The notes beneath the pieces were generated by a model. The model was given only the letters and a program-made list of their open reading frames with translations. It did no database searches and was not told where the DNA came from. From a virus, in IMG/VR virus record IMGVR_UViG_3300006736_000045, positions 1 through 32,366 of that record: a stretch of DNA of 32,366 nt; one strand, written 5' to 3'. Shown one piece after another: positions 17,051 to 24,953 of this stretch. Each line of letters starts with the position of its first letter. The stretch's first letter is position 1. Both the position numbers and the translations under genes were made by a program.

Positions 17051-17249
17051 AACTATGATAATTTACTTGGGAGACAGTCAACCGTACACTTGTGTTGTAT
17101 GCGAGTTCGTTCTTAGGGACGATGAGGATGTTGAATCAGTGAAGACGGAGGGGGCATGCGAACACTGCGTCTTGATGTTCAAGTATTCTCGACGAAAAGA
17201 GTGGGATTCTGGATGGAGACCTACTATCGCTGAGGCAAGATGCTACTAA
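17034..17249 (+). CDS. Small four-cysteine putative zinc-ribbon protein (71 aa)
   Basis: The ATG at 17034 has AGGAG nine bases upstream and is preferred over the TTG at 17010, which would overlap the fusion gene more deeply. The frame overlaps the end of that gene by 17 bases. The product has two pairs, C20-x2-C23 and C42-x2-C45, separated by an acidic stretch. This is a typical structural zinc-ribbon layout. Many small phage zinc-ribbon proteins bind nucleic acid or polymerase, but nothing here identifies a target. Its position joins the DNA-metabolism island to the packaging genes. Confidence 0.65.
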   Translation: MSYSAKTMIIYLGDSQPYTCVVCEFVLRDDEDVESVKTEGACEHCVLMFKYSRRKEWDSGWRPTIAEARCY

Positions 17250-17277
17250 AGGTGATAATTATTCGGGGAGGCCAACC

Positions 17278-17649
17278 ATGAATTTAGAAACCGTGAGAAA
17301 AATCGGAGATGTCCTCGAGACGTCTTGGGGCCGGTCTTCTAGCGAAGACGGCACATATTCCATAAAGTACGCTCTAGAGGGCGATCTACTAGTTCTTAAG
17401 TTTACCACCGTGGTAACTTTCGAAAGTGAGTCGGGCCTGCGCCCGCAGATCAATGTCGCCAATGAGCAAGCTAAGCAACTGATAAATGCGAAGATTTTGG
17501 ATGTAAAAAGTTCTTATAAACAAGCTAACGACGAGCCACTTTCCTTGAAGGATCTCGGAGGAGCTGACGACTTAGAACTTATATCACCTGTCGGACCTAA
17601 GAAGTACGCCTACTATCGATACAACCACTCCTATAATGTTCAGAGTTAG
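17278..17649 (+). CDS. Conserved-type hypothetical protein upstream of terminase (123 aa)
   Basis: The ATG has a strong GGGGAGG seven bases upstream. The protein starts with a helix (NLETVRKIGDVLETSW). A likely beta hairpin follows (GTYSIKYALEGDLLVLKFTTVVTF), then a charged helix with an SSYKQAND segment. No catalytic motif or helix-turn-helix is evident. It sits three bases ahead of the terminase gene, the usual place for a small terminase subunit. It is shorter than T4 gp16 (164 residues) and shows no recognisable DNA-binding domain, so that role is only a guess. Confidence 0.6.
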   Translation: MNLETVRKIGDVLETSWGRSSSEDGTYSIKYALEGDLLVLKFTTVVTFESESGLRPQINVANEQAKQLINAKILDVKSSYKQANDEPLSLKDLGGADDLELISPVGPKKYAYYRYNHSYNVQS

Positions 17650-17651
17650 TT

Positions 17652-19241
17652 GTGGCCAAGGTCGGCAAGCAAAAACAGATCAAAGAAATAATAAAGTGCG
17701 GTAAGGATCCGGTCTACTTCGTAAACAGATACGTCAAGATCCAACATCCTACCAGGGGACTCATCCCCTTCGACACATATAGTTTCCAAGACGACTGCTT
17801 TTCCGATTTTGTCGATCATCGCTTCAACATTATTTTAAAATCAAGACAGCTTGGAATATCAACGCTGACTGCATGTTATGCCGTGTGGTTGGCGTGTTTT
17901 TATAGAGATAAAAATGTTTTAGTTATCGCCACCAAGCTTGCTGTTGCGCAGAACTTCATAAAGAAGGTTAAGACGGCGATCAGGAGTATGCCAAAATGGC
18001 TTACAATTCCAGAGGTAATTTCTGCAAATAAGCAAGGGGTAGAGTTCAGCAACGGATCAACCATCAAAGCAGTACCCACGTCGGACGATGCCGGTCGTTC
18101 CGAGGCGTTGTCTCTATTGATAGTTGACGAGGCAGCATTCATTAGAAACTTCGACGAACTGTGGCTGGGGTTATATTCTACCCTATCGACCGGTGGTAGA
18201 GCCATCGTTCTATCTACACCCAACGGCGTGGGAGATAAGTACCATGAACTCTGTATGGGCGCTGAAAACGGAGAAAATGAATTTAATTTCATAAAACTCC
18301 TGTGGGATGTACACCCAGAGCGGAACGACGAGTGGTTCGAGAGCGAAACTAAGAACATGAGTCGGAAGCAGATCGCTCAAGAGCTCATGTGCGATTTTGC
18401 AGCCTCCGGAGACACCTTTCTTTCTTCTGCGGACATAGAGAAGTTGTCTATGAGGATCCAGAAGCCTTTGGAACGCTGGGGCCCAGACATGGGAGTGTGG
18501 GTGTGGAAATACGCCCTGTCTGAGCATAAATACGTTATCTCGGCTGACGTCGCCCGCGGCGACGCGGCCGATTACTCTGCATTTCATGTGTTTGACACTA
18601 CAACATCTGAACAGGTAGCCGAATACAAGGGCAAAGTGCCCCCAGATCATTTTGCTACTTTGTTGGCAGAAGCCGGAAAACGTTACGGCACTGCACTCAT
18701 ATGTCCAGAGAATAACACATATGGTTACGCCACCGTCATGAAACTTGTGGACCTAGGTTACCGTAATCTGTATTTCAAGAACGAAAAAGATCGTTTTTCG
18801 GCGCTGTACGGAAATTCTACCCCAGACGTTTCTAGGATAGGCTTCCAGACAAACGTCCAAACTAGGGGACAAGCGCTAACCAAGCTGGAAGAATCCATAA
18901 GGACGAACGCTGTAAGATTTTACTCCTCACGGTTTTATGGTGAGCTCAAGACTTTCGTTTGGAAGGGCTCAAAGGCTCAAGCCCAAAAAGGAAAGAACGA
19001 CGACTTGGTGATGTCAGCCGCGATCGGAGTATGGATATTCGAAACTACCCCCTCGCACAACGCGCAAGCGCAAGATCTCAATAAGGCCATGTTGGATGGT
19101 TTTGCCACTAACGACCGAGGGCAAAGAAAGCCTTACAACCCGTGGTCACGTTTCGCGTTCAATCCCTTCAAACCCTATCACATGTCTAGCATGCCCGCGA
19201 GTGGGTCTGCAGACGGGATAGATTTTAGCTGGGTTTTATGA
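17652..19241 (+). CDS. gp17-like (terL): Terminase large subunit, T4 gp17-like (529 aa)
   Basis: This is the packaging motor ATPase and headful nuclease, which docks on the portal. The ATPase domain has an adapted Walker A, SRQLGIST (64-71), Walker B LLIVDEAAF (155-163) and coupling motif STPNG (188-192). The C-terminal RNase H-like nuclease has its three acidic positions in ISADVARGD (D299), CPENNTYG (E353) and NDDLVMSAA (D450/D451). The order matches T4 gp17, and the length is somewhat shorter than T4's 610 residues. The GTG start lies two bases after the preceding stop, suggesting coupled translation. No intein or frameshift interrupts it. Confidence 0.97.
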   Translation: MAKVGKQKQIKEIIKCGKDPVYFVNRYVKIQHPTRGLIPFDTYSFQDDCFSDFVDHRFNIILKSRQLGISTLTACYAVWLACFYRDKNVLVIATKLAVAQNFIKKVKTAIRSMPKWLTIPEVISANKQGVEFSNGSTIKAVPTSDDAGRSEALSLLIVDEAAFIRNFDELWLGLYSTLSTGGRAIVLSTPNGVGDKYHELCMGAENGENEFNFIKLLWDVHPERNDEWFESETKNMSRKQIAQELMCDFAASGDTFLSSADIEKLSMRIQKPLERWGPDMGVWVWKYALSEHKYVISADVARGDAADYSAFHVFDTTTSEQVAEYKGKVPPDHFATLLAEAGKRYGTALICPENNTYGYATVMKLVDLGYRNLYFKNEKDRFSALYGNSTPDVSRIGFQTNVQTRGQALTKLEESIRTNAVRFYSSRFYGELKTFVWKGSKAQAQKGKNDDLVMSAAIGVWIFETTPSHNAQAQDLNKAMLDGFATNDRGQRKPYNPWSRFAFNPFKPYHMSSMPASGSADGIDFSWVL

Positions 19242-19246
19242 GGAAG

Positions 19247-19254
19247 AATAAATA
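19247..19254 (+). promoter_or_regulatory. Possible T4-type late promoter upstream of portal gene
   Basis: AATAAATA matches the T4 late consensus TATAAATA at seven of eight positions. It lies in the 47-base gap between terminase and portal, about 35 bases before the portal ATG. Similar octamers also occur by chance inside genes in this window, for example near 129 and 11099, so the support is positional only. Confidence 0.33.
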
Positions 19255-19288
19255 GATATTATTATGGTCATCAACGTGAGAGGATAAG

Positions 19289-21238
19289 ATGCCAAAACAG
19301 CCAAGCCTGTTTAATAGACTGACCAGACTTTTTAGATCCGGTCCAATTGTCAAACGAAGAGTAAAGGATTACAGACAACCTGCTGCATCCTCGGCTCTAG
19401 AAGTCTTTAAACGCGCTCACAGCGACGTGTACAGCAATACCTTGAGTGCGTACGGATCCTACGACCGTATGTCCCGATACAGCGACTTCAGCGAGATGGA
19501 AACAACTCCGGAGATTGCTGCAGCATTGGACATATACGCGGAGGAGACAGTATCGCCCGACGAACACGGTAGGGTACTCCACGTATATTCAGAGAATAGA
19601 AAAATACAGGAACATTTAGATCATCTCTTCTACGACGTTCTTAACGTTGAGTTTAACCTCGTGATGTGGGTGAGGAACCTCTGCAAGTACGGTGACTTCT
19701 TTCTTTTTAACGACGTCTCACCAGAGTTCGGCGTAATCGCTGCGTATCCGATTGCAATAAGCGAGATGGAGCGAGAGGAAGGTTTTGACCCAGAGGACCC
19801 CATGGCTGTTAGGTTTAGGTGGGTGACACAGGGCAACCAGCTTTTGGAAAACTGGCAAATATCACATTTCAGACTGTTAGGAAACGATGCGTTTTTGCCG
19901 TACGGAAGCTCTGTCCTAGAATCTGCGAGACGGATATGGAGGCAACTGATCCTCATTGAGGATGCCATGCTGGTATATCGAGTGATACGTGCACCGGAGC
20001 GCCGGGTGTTCTATATAGACGTTGGTAACGTACCTCCGGAAGATGTCGCCAATTATCTCGAGCAAGCCCAGAGTACCTTGAAGAGAAACCAAGTGGTCGA
20101 CCGCGATACCGGCAAGGTAGACTTGAGGTACAACCCACTGTCTGTAGACGAAGATTATTTTCTTCCAGTGCGAGGCGGAGAATCAGGAACCAAGATTGAT
20201 ACCCTCGCCGGCGGCCAGAACACGGCGGCAATTGAGGATGTCGAATACATCCAGAAAAAGCTTTTTGCTGCTCTGAAAATACCTAGAGCTTATCTCGGGT
20301 ACGACGAAGAAGTAGGTGCCAAAGCCACTTTGGCTCAAGAAGATATCCGGTTTTCTCGAACCATCCAGAGGATACAAAAGACGGTGGTCTCCGAGCTCAA
20401 TAAGTTGGCAATGATACACCTATATTGTCACGGCTACGAAGGTGAAGAGTTGGCGGATTTCGAGCTTAGACTATCTAATCCGTCGACTATCGCGCAACAG
20501 CAGAAACTAGAATTAATCCGAACCAGATTTGAGATCGCCGGCACTGCGCCTGAGGGGTCGGTTGATAAAGGGTGGATACAAAAGAACGTTCTTGGACTTA
20601 CAGACGAAGAAATCAAAGATATCCTCCAAGGCCGAATCCAGGACAAGATAAACGATGCTGAGGTTGAAAACGCAGAAGTTCCAGGCGCCGGCGGCGAGGA
20701 GGCTGGTGGCGAGATGGGCGGCGAGATGGGCGGCGAACCAGAGGGTGAAGACTTGTTCGCAGCCGACCAGTTCGCAGGGGATCTATTGACGGCTCTTCCC
20801 CCCAAGGATTCAGGCGATGATCCAGAGGATTTGCCGGACGATGATTTGCTTGCCGATCTTTCTATAAACGACGACGATGCTCCCATAAAAGCCCAGGCGG
20901 CTATCATGAACGTTTTCGGTGGACCGACAACGCAGCGCAGAGTTTCTAGACATGGCCCTGCCTCCACCCACATGCCCGACATGCTTTCCATGGCTTCGAC
21001 TGGTAGACGATCCCGCGGCCAAGATACTCTCAACAAACCTTTCGATGACGATTTCATGAAATCTCCGTTTAAAGAGGCACAAGATACCACATTAATGCCA
21101 CCAAGATTAACTTTTGATCTAGTTAAGACGCTCGGACACATGTCGAACAAAATAGGTATACCTAAGAGGGCTTTGATCTCGGAGTCTGAAGATATGGAAG
21201 AAGACACAAGGAGTGGTGACCACAATGGCGAAGCATAA
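19289..21238 (+). CDS. gp20-like: Portal protein, T4 gp20-like (649 aa)
   Basis: The portal forms the dodecameric ring at one head vertex, nucleates prohead assembly and docks terminase. The start has AGAGGA seven bases upstream. The core reads as T4-type portal: YSDFSEMETTPEIAAALDIY near residues 63-83, a LVMWVRNLCKYGDFFLF segment near 124-140, and KLFAALKIPRAYLGYDEE near 324-341 in the stem/clip part. It is longer than T4 gp20 (524 residues) because of a C-terminal tail. That tail is acidic and Gly/Glu-rich at about 470-545 and then basic. It ends with an overlap into the next gene of 14 bases. Confidence 0.95.
   Translation: MPKQPSLFNRLTRLFRSGPIVKRRVKDYRQPAASSALEVFKRAHSDVYSNTLSAYGSYDRMSRYSDFSEMETTPEIAAALDIYAEETVSPDEHGRVLHVYSENRKIQEHLDHLFYDVLNVEFNLVMWVRNLCKYGDFFLFNDVSPEFGVIAAYPIAISEMEREEGFDPEDPMAVRFRWVTQGNQLLENWQISHFRLLGNDAFLPYGSSVLESARRIWRQLILIEDAMLVYRVIRAPERRVFYIDVGNVPPEDVANYLEQAQSTLKRNQVVDRDTGKVDLRYNPLSVDEDYFLPVRGGESGTKIDTLAGGQNTAAIEDVEYIQKKLFAALKIPRAYLGYDEEVGAKATLAQEDIRFSRTIQRIQKTVVSELNKLAMIHLYCHGYEGEELADFELRLSNPSTIAQQQKLELIRTRFEIAGTAPEGSVDKGWIQKNVLGLTDEEIKDILQGRIQDKINDAEVENAEVPGAGGEEAGGEMGGEMGGEPEGEDLFAADQFAGDLLTALPPKDSGDDPEDLPDDDLLADLSINDDDAPIKAQAAIMNVFGGPTTQRRVSRHGPASTHMPDMLSMASTGRRSRGQDTLNKPFDDDFMKSPFKEAQDTTLMPPRLTFDLVKTLGHMSNKIGIPKRALISESEDMEEDTRSGDHNGEA
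20708..20736 (+). repeat. 12-bp tandem repeat in portal C-terminal tail
   Basis: The unit GGCGAGATGGGC is present twice in tandem plus a partial third copy, encoding G-E-M-G repeats within a GGEEAGGEMGGEMGGEPEGE low-complexity segment. The period is a multiple of three, so copy-number changes would preserve the frame. Confidence 0.8.
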
Positions 21239-22052
21239 CAAGAAGCGCAACGTCGGTCTATTGCACGAACAGTTGGTGCGATACGCTAGCGAAAAATTGG
21301 TCGATGGAGAACGCGGATTTGCCGAACTTGCGATCGAGGTACTTCAAGAGCACTTCACTGACGGAAGTGAACTCAAGAAGGAATTTAGACTGTTCAATGC
21401 ACTGGTTCATACCTCTGTAGAAGATAATGCGATTGCAAGGCAAATAATAAAGGAGAGCAGAGAGGCGTGCAAAAATCATGATTTTAACCAGCTGCGCTCT
21501 GAGAAGTCACAGTTGATAAGAGATATTAATCACAAGTTGGACCCGGATAATTTCTACAACAAAAAAATATCCAAATATAGGGTTTTTGCAACGGTGCAAG
21601 CACTTCTAAATGAGTGGCGCGGATCACGAAGGCTCGGCCCTGAAGAGGTGGTCCAATACGAAAAAGTATTAGAGGAGTGGCTTACGAGAAAGCCGATTGA
21701 GGCTTCAATGGATAAAAGTTCTGCCGCTAATCCCTTGGCTTTAAAGTTGATGATCGATAGATTCAACGCAAAGTACAACACTGTGCTGAGCGAAGAGCAG
21801 CAATCGTTGCTTGAAAACTGCTTGCACGACGATGAGGAAAAACTGGGAAACCAACTGAGCGATATAAAAACACGAGCTAAACTAGCCCTTCAGCGTTTTT
21901 ACGACGATTGCGACAACCAGATTCTCCTTGAAAAGCGAGATATCTTGGAGCGTAGAATAGACTCCTTAGAGTTTGATGCTTCTAGGCGATCGATCGTGAA
22001 GGCGCTTACTATATGTGAGCTCGTGAAAGAGATGGAGGATGAAGATGAATAG
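21225..22052 (+). CDS. Helical protein of unknown function between portal and protease (275 aa)
   Basis: The ATG at 21225 is chosen over the in-frame GTGs at 21213 and 21216 because AAGGAG lies upstream (21208-21213) and the protein then starts MAKHNKKRNVGLLHEQLV. It overlaps the portal end by 14 bases. The protein is almost entirely charged and helical, with a basic N-terminus and EFRLFNALVHTSVEDNAIA near residues 53-71. I recall similar proteins beside protease genes in T4-like marine phages, but no function is known to me. T4 encodes prohead core proteins gp67 and gp68 in the same interval, so a core role is possible. The end overlaps the protease gene by eight bases. Confidence 0.7.
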   Translation: MAKHNKKRNVGLLHEQLVRYASEKLVDGERGFAELAIEVLQEHFTDGSELKKEFRLFNALVHTSVEDNAIARQIIKESREACKNHDFNQLRSEKSQLIRDINHKLDPDNFYNKKISKYRVFATVQALLNEWRGSRRLGPEEVVQYEKVLEEWLTRKPIEASMDKSSAANPLALKLMIDRFNAKYNTVLSEEQQSLLENCLHDDEEKLGNQLSDIKTRAKLALQRFYDDCDNQILLEKRDILERRIDSLEFDASRRSIVKALTICELVKEMEDEDE

Positions 22053-22656
22053 CAAGAAACTGTTGACAGAGTGGCTGGCTTTCGAGTACGATGCCGATCT
22101 GATAAAAGAATCCATCGAAAGTAACGCCGGTAAAGTTCTTATGAAAGGTGTTCTGCAGAAGGCGGATACCTTGAATCAAAACGGGCGCATTTATCCTGAA
22201 GTCATTCTCGAGCGTGAGGTGAGGAATTATCAAAAATTCATAGGGGAGAATCGTGCTCTTGGAGAATTGGACCACCCGGACTCTTCCGTAGTTGAGCTCA
22301 AGAACGCATCTCATATAATCAGAGAGGCCTATATGAACGACGGGGTTTGTTACGGTACGGTGGAGATTCTAGATACTCCTTCGGGAAAAATACTTAGAAG
22401 CCTCATCGGCTCTGGAGTGACGTTGGGTATTTCTTCGCGCGGCGTTGGAAGTACGCGCCGTGACGGTGATCATGACGTGGTACAAGACGATTTTCAATTA
22501 ATATGTTGGGATTTCGTATCTGAGCCTTCCACACCCGGAGCTTTTATGATGGCCGAGGGCAAAGATTTTGACAAGACGTCTCTCAGGAGACATTTTAATA
22601 AAACAGACAGAGTTGATAGAATAGTGAATGACATACTATCTTGGGAGAATGAATAA
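22045..22656 (+). CDS. gp21-like: Prohead maturation protease, T4 gp21-like (203 aa)
   Basis: This serine protease degrades the scaffold and trims head proteins during maturation. ATG 22045 is preferred to 22039 because the GGAGG at 22034-22038 is then six bases away. The catalytic His lies in GELDHPDSS (H77), the Ser in LGISSRGVGS (S130 or S131), and the third triad residue is probably D156 in CWDFVSEPS. These three blocks are the T4 gp21 herpes-protease-type signature, and the length is close to T4's 212. N-terminal (I/L)-x-E sites such as LTE9 and IKE22 may be self-cleavage points. The stop overlaps the next start as TAATG. Confidence 0.94.
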   Translation: MNSKKLLTEWLAFEYDADLIKESIESNAGKVLMKGVLQKADTLNQNGRIYPEVILEREVRNYQKFIGENRALGELDHPDSSVVELKNASHIIREAYMNDGVCYGTVEILDTPSGKILRSLIGSGVTLGISSRGVGSTRRDGDHDVVQDDFQLICWDFVSEPSTPGAFMMAEGKDFDKTSLRRHFNKTDRVDRIVNDILSWENE

Positions 22657-23069
22657 TGGGACAATGGCCTTCAAGCAACCACAACGACGTAGATCAATAC
22701 GTTGGATCGCCTTTTCCTTATGTGACGGGCTCGGTGGTCGTTGGTACAACACCGGTGGAGATAAAATTCCCCTACGTGACACGCTGGGTCGTCGTCACTA
22801 ACGACGGCGATAGCGGCAACGGACAACTTCGGGTGGGGTTCACTGAAAACGGTGTTAACGCAAACCCGGCGGCACAGACGAATTATTTTCTATTGCCGTC
22901 CCTTACGGGTTCGTGCTCTTCTGGACGACTTGAACTCAAACTTGATAGGATGTTCGTGCGCGCAGACGCTGGCACCACACTGTGTACCGTCTTAGCCGGT
23001 TACACGTCCATCCCGGTGGGAGACTTCCCGACACTGACTGGATCTGCAAACTTCACGGGAATAGGATGA
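22656..23069 (+). CDS. Small beta-rich virion protein, possible head decoration protein (137 aa)
   Basis: The start is coupled to the protease stop (TAATG). The protein is predicted by eye to be nearly all beta: VTGSVVVGTTPVEIKFPYVTR, then VVVTND, GQLRVGFTE, GRLELKLDRMFVRAD and TVLAGYTSIP. Such compact beta proteins within a head operon are often capsid decoration or stabilising proteins. No specific family is recognised, so this is inference from fold and place. It contains no long charged helices and so differs from its core-like neighbours. Confidence 0.6.
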   Translation: MGQWPSSNHNDVDQYVGSPFPYVTGSVVVGTTPVEIKFPYVTRWVVVTNDGDSGNGQLRVGFTENGVNANPAAQTNYFLLPSLTGSCSSGRLELKLDRMFVRADAGTTLCTVLAGYTSIPVGDFPTLTGSANFTGIG

Positions 23070-23473
23070 TGGCTAAGATCAATAAAACACAGCTGAAGTC
23101 TGTTGTAAAAGAATGCTTGCTCGAGTTACTGTCCGAGGGGCTGGATCATAACGTCGCCCAGCTTAATACTCGGCGTAAAGCTAAAAAGAAGCAAAAGGTC
23201 GAAGAGCAGAGACTCGCAGAGCAGCGAAAGAGGTTTGAGTACACAGTGGATAATACAGTGACCGCAGTGACGGATGATCCCATAATGCAGAGTATATTCC
23301 AAGATACCGCTAGGACTACACTGCAGGAACAGACGTCGAATGAACCCAGGGGGCACTCGCAGGGATCTATACCTGTTAATACTGCTGGCTCTTCTGCAGC
23401 AGCCGGAATAGATTTAGATGGTATTTTTGACAGCTCTGATAAAAATTGGGAAAAATTGGCGTTTGATGAGTAG
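23066..23473 (+). CDS. Small charged helical protein, possible prohead core component (135 aa)
   Basis: The ATG at 23066 overlaps the previous TGA as ATGA; ATG 23069 is the adjacent alternative. The N-terminus (AKINKTQLKSVVKECLLELL) forms an amphipathic helix carrying consecutive (L)-x-E sites, LLE and LSE. A strongly basic Lys/Arg/Gln helix follows (about residues 36-58), then a flexible Ser/Gly-rich, acidic tail. This layout recalls internal or core proteins of T4-type proheads that are processed by gp21, but I recognise no named family. Confidence 0.6.
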   Translation: MMAKINKTQLKSVVKECLLELLSEGLDHNVAQLNTRRKAKKKQKVEEQRLAEQRKRFEYTVDNTVTAVTDDPIMQSIFQDTARTTLQEQTSNEPRGHSQGSIPVNTAGSSAAAGIDLDGIFDSSDKNWEKLAFDE

Positions 23474-23501
23474 TTGCCCGGCCAGTTTGCCTCGCGAGTC
23501 G

Positions 23502-23509
23502 CATAAATA
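23502..23509 (+). promoter_or_regulatory. Possible T4-type late promoter
   Basis: CATAAATA matches TATAAATA at seven of eight positions, in a 57-base gap. It is 21 bases upstream of the ATG of the 94-residue gene, with that gene's GGAGG in between. The leader would be very short. The match is positional and could be chance. Confidence 0.33.
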
Positions 23510-23530
23510 TGAATATACGCGGAGGATAAA

Positions 23531-23815
23531 ATGTCACGAAAAGTAAGAAAGGTCACGTCGGCTTATTTGAAGCAGATGATAGTTGAGGAAGCTAGGAAGC
23601 TTCGTACAGAGGTTCTGGAAACCGGAGCTTCCGATGTTGAAAAGGCGGCTGCATCCGCTGAAGAGGTAGATGCCGACAAGCTAGCTGACAGTCTAGTGAA
23701 AGACATAGATTTTGTCAAGGCTCTTAAAATAAAAGAAGCACGTTTGAAGAGGGCTCTGAGCGAGGTGCGCAGAGTTAAAGATAAGTTACGCAAAAGAATA
23801 ACCAAGAGGCTATAA
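23531..23815 (+). CDS. Small helical basic/acidic protein, possible prohead core protein (94 aa)
   Basis: The ATG has GGAGG about eight bases upstream. The protein has a basic start (MSRKVRKVTSAYLKQ), a helix with (I/L)-x-E sites (IVE at 17-19 and LRTEVLE), an Ala/Glu/Asp-rich centre, and a very basic C-terminal helix ending KDKLRKRITKRL. Small core proteins of this charge pattern (T4 gp67, gp68) lie in the same interval of T4 and are cut by gp21. The assignment as a core protein is inference from size, charge and place. There is no enzymatic motif. Confidence 0.6.
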   Translation: MSRKVRKVTSAYLKQMIVEEARKLRTEVLETGASDVEKAAASAEEVDADKLADSLVKDIDFVKALKIKEARLKRALSEVRRVKDKLRKRITKRL

Positions 23816-23816
23816 G

Positions 23817-24290
23817 ATGGCAAGTCAGAAACAAACGATGGTTGAAACTACCCCAACCGAGTATAAGATGGGAGGAGCTGGATCCCAAGGCTTGCAAAAA
23901 TTGTTTGCCGGCAGCCCAATCTACAAGGGGAAGATTTCTGACTCCGAGCGGGCCGAGTACTTCCAAGACAACGTTCTATCTGGAGTGCGCAAAACGGGCT
24001 TTGGGTTAGACGGATTCGACACCGATTTTGTGGACGCTCCGGAATTGAGTGAAGTGAAGACTGGCGACGGAGGACTCCCTGCGTCTCCTTACGTTCCGAA
24101 TCCAACTTCACCCGGCGAAGGTAGTCAAAATGCAACAGATCAGCCAGAAGCGCCTGAAGATTTTGGTAAGAATCCCAACTCCCAATACGGCGTCGGACCT
24201 GGACACACTCTGTCTCCTAAGGCCTCGGCAGAAAAGATCGCCTCTCAGAAGCTAGGTGATTACGCCTTGGGAAGATCATCTCAAGAATAA
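23817..24290 (+). CDS. Hypothetical protein in head gene cluster (157 aa)
   Basis: The ATG follows the previous stop by one base and has AGAGG eight bases upstream. The first about 75 residues are ordered-looking (LQKLFAGSPIYKGKISDSER, FGLDGFDTDF). The remainder is Pro/Gly/Ser/Asn-rich and probably disordered, ending with a short helix (KASAEKIASQKLGDYALG). No family is recognised. Its position between core-like genes and the next head gene suggests a minor capsid or assembly protein. Confidence 0.55.
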   Translation: MASQKQTMVETTPTEYKMGGAGSQGLQKLFAGSPIYKGKISDSERAEYFQDNVLSGVRKTGFGLDGFDTDFVDAPELSEVKTGDGGLPASPYVPNPTSPGEGSQNATDQPEAPEDFGKNPNSQYGVGPGHTLSPKASAEKIASQKLGDYALGRSSQE

Positions 24291-24308
24291 TGAGCAGCTG
24301 ATAGACTT

Positions 24309-24917
24309 GTGTGGACCAATACACAAATAGCAAAGTACATTGTTCCGCAAGTCGCCACCCACGGCGACGATCGTCTAGGCTTAGGATACGGCCAACTCCA
24401 GCAAAAATTTCACGAACCTATGGTATCGGCCCAGACTTTTCCGTTCCCCGCGGACGAAGATCTGGGTGACGACGAAGATGATTACCCAGGCGAAAACTCT
24501 CAAGGCGCAGTCAAGTCAAAGGTAGATTATTTTCAACCCAATGATTTCCTCGCGTACAAGAAGGCAAACAGACTGTATTACGCTGGTGCTTCTACCAAAT
24601 TAGCTGCATGTTTTTTCCGGCCGGATGAAATCCTGCTTGAGATAGGTGCTACTGGCAAAAGTATCGTTCCGATTCCAGGGTTGTACAAGAACCGCACTGG
24701 ACCGGCCGTCGGCGGCTATAGTACGGCACCGGTTTCATTCGACGAACGACCGTACAAAAGGACGGGCACTACTAGAGGATGGGCCGCTACACCTCCGGAG
24801 AGTGCCGTCGAGGCTGAAATTGAATACGAGGAAGATGAGCCCACTGAAGAATTTTTTGACTTGAAAAGCTTGGCTAAACTGCAGAGACGCAGTTTGGGAG
24901 AGCATTTATTCTTTTAG
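24309..24917 (+). CDS. Hypothetical protein upstream of scaffold (202 aa)
   Basis: The start is GTG (24309) with only a weak ribosome site. The protein has a helical opening (WTNTQIAKYIVPQV), an acidic loop (DEDLGDDEDDYPGE), a central ordered region (YFQPNDFLAYKKANRLYYAG), and an acidic stretch (EAEIEYEEDEPTEEFFDLKS) near the end. It has no hydrophobic segment and no known motif. Context places it in the head assembly cluster; the acidic character could fit a core or scaffold-associated protein, but I cannot assign it. Confidence 0.55.
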   Translation: MWTNTQIAKYIVPQVATHGDDRLGLGYGQLQQKFHEPMVSAQTFPFPADEDLGDDEDDYPGENSQGAVKSKVDYFQPNDFLAYKKANRLYYAGASTKLAACFFRPDEILLEIGATGKSIVPIPGLYKNRTGPAVGGYSTAPVSFDERPYKRTGTTRGWAATPPESAVEAEIEYEEDEPTEEFFDLKSLAKLQRRSLGEHLFF

Positions 24918-24953
24918 TGCGATATTTATCAAAAAGTTAGCAACAGGTTTTTT

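Noticed and set aside
17652-19241. Intein or intron in the terminase gene
   Set aside because: The frame and motif spacing are continuous and the length is below T4's, so there is no insertion.
20434-21225. 263-codon open frame on the minus strand
   Set aside because: It lies antisense to the portal C-terminal tail. Its Ser/Pro-rich product is the expected mirror of acidic Gly/Glu/Asp codons, and there is no sensible start context.
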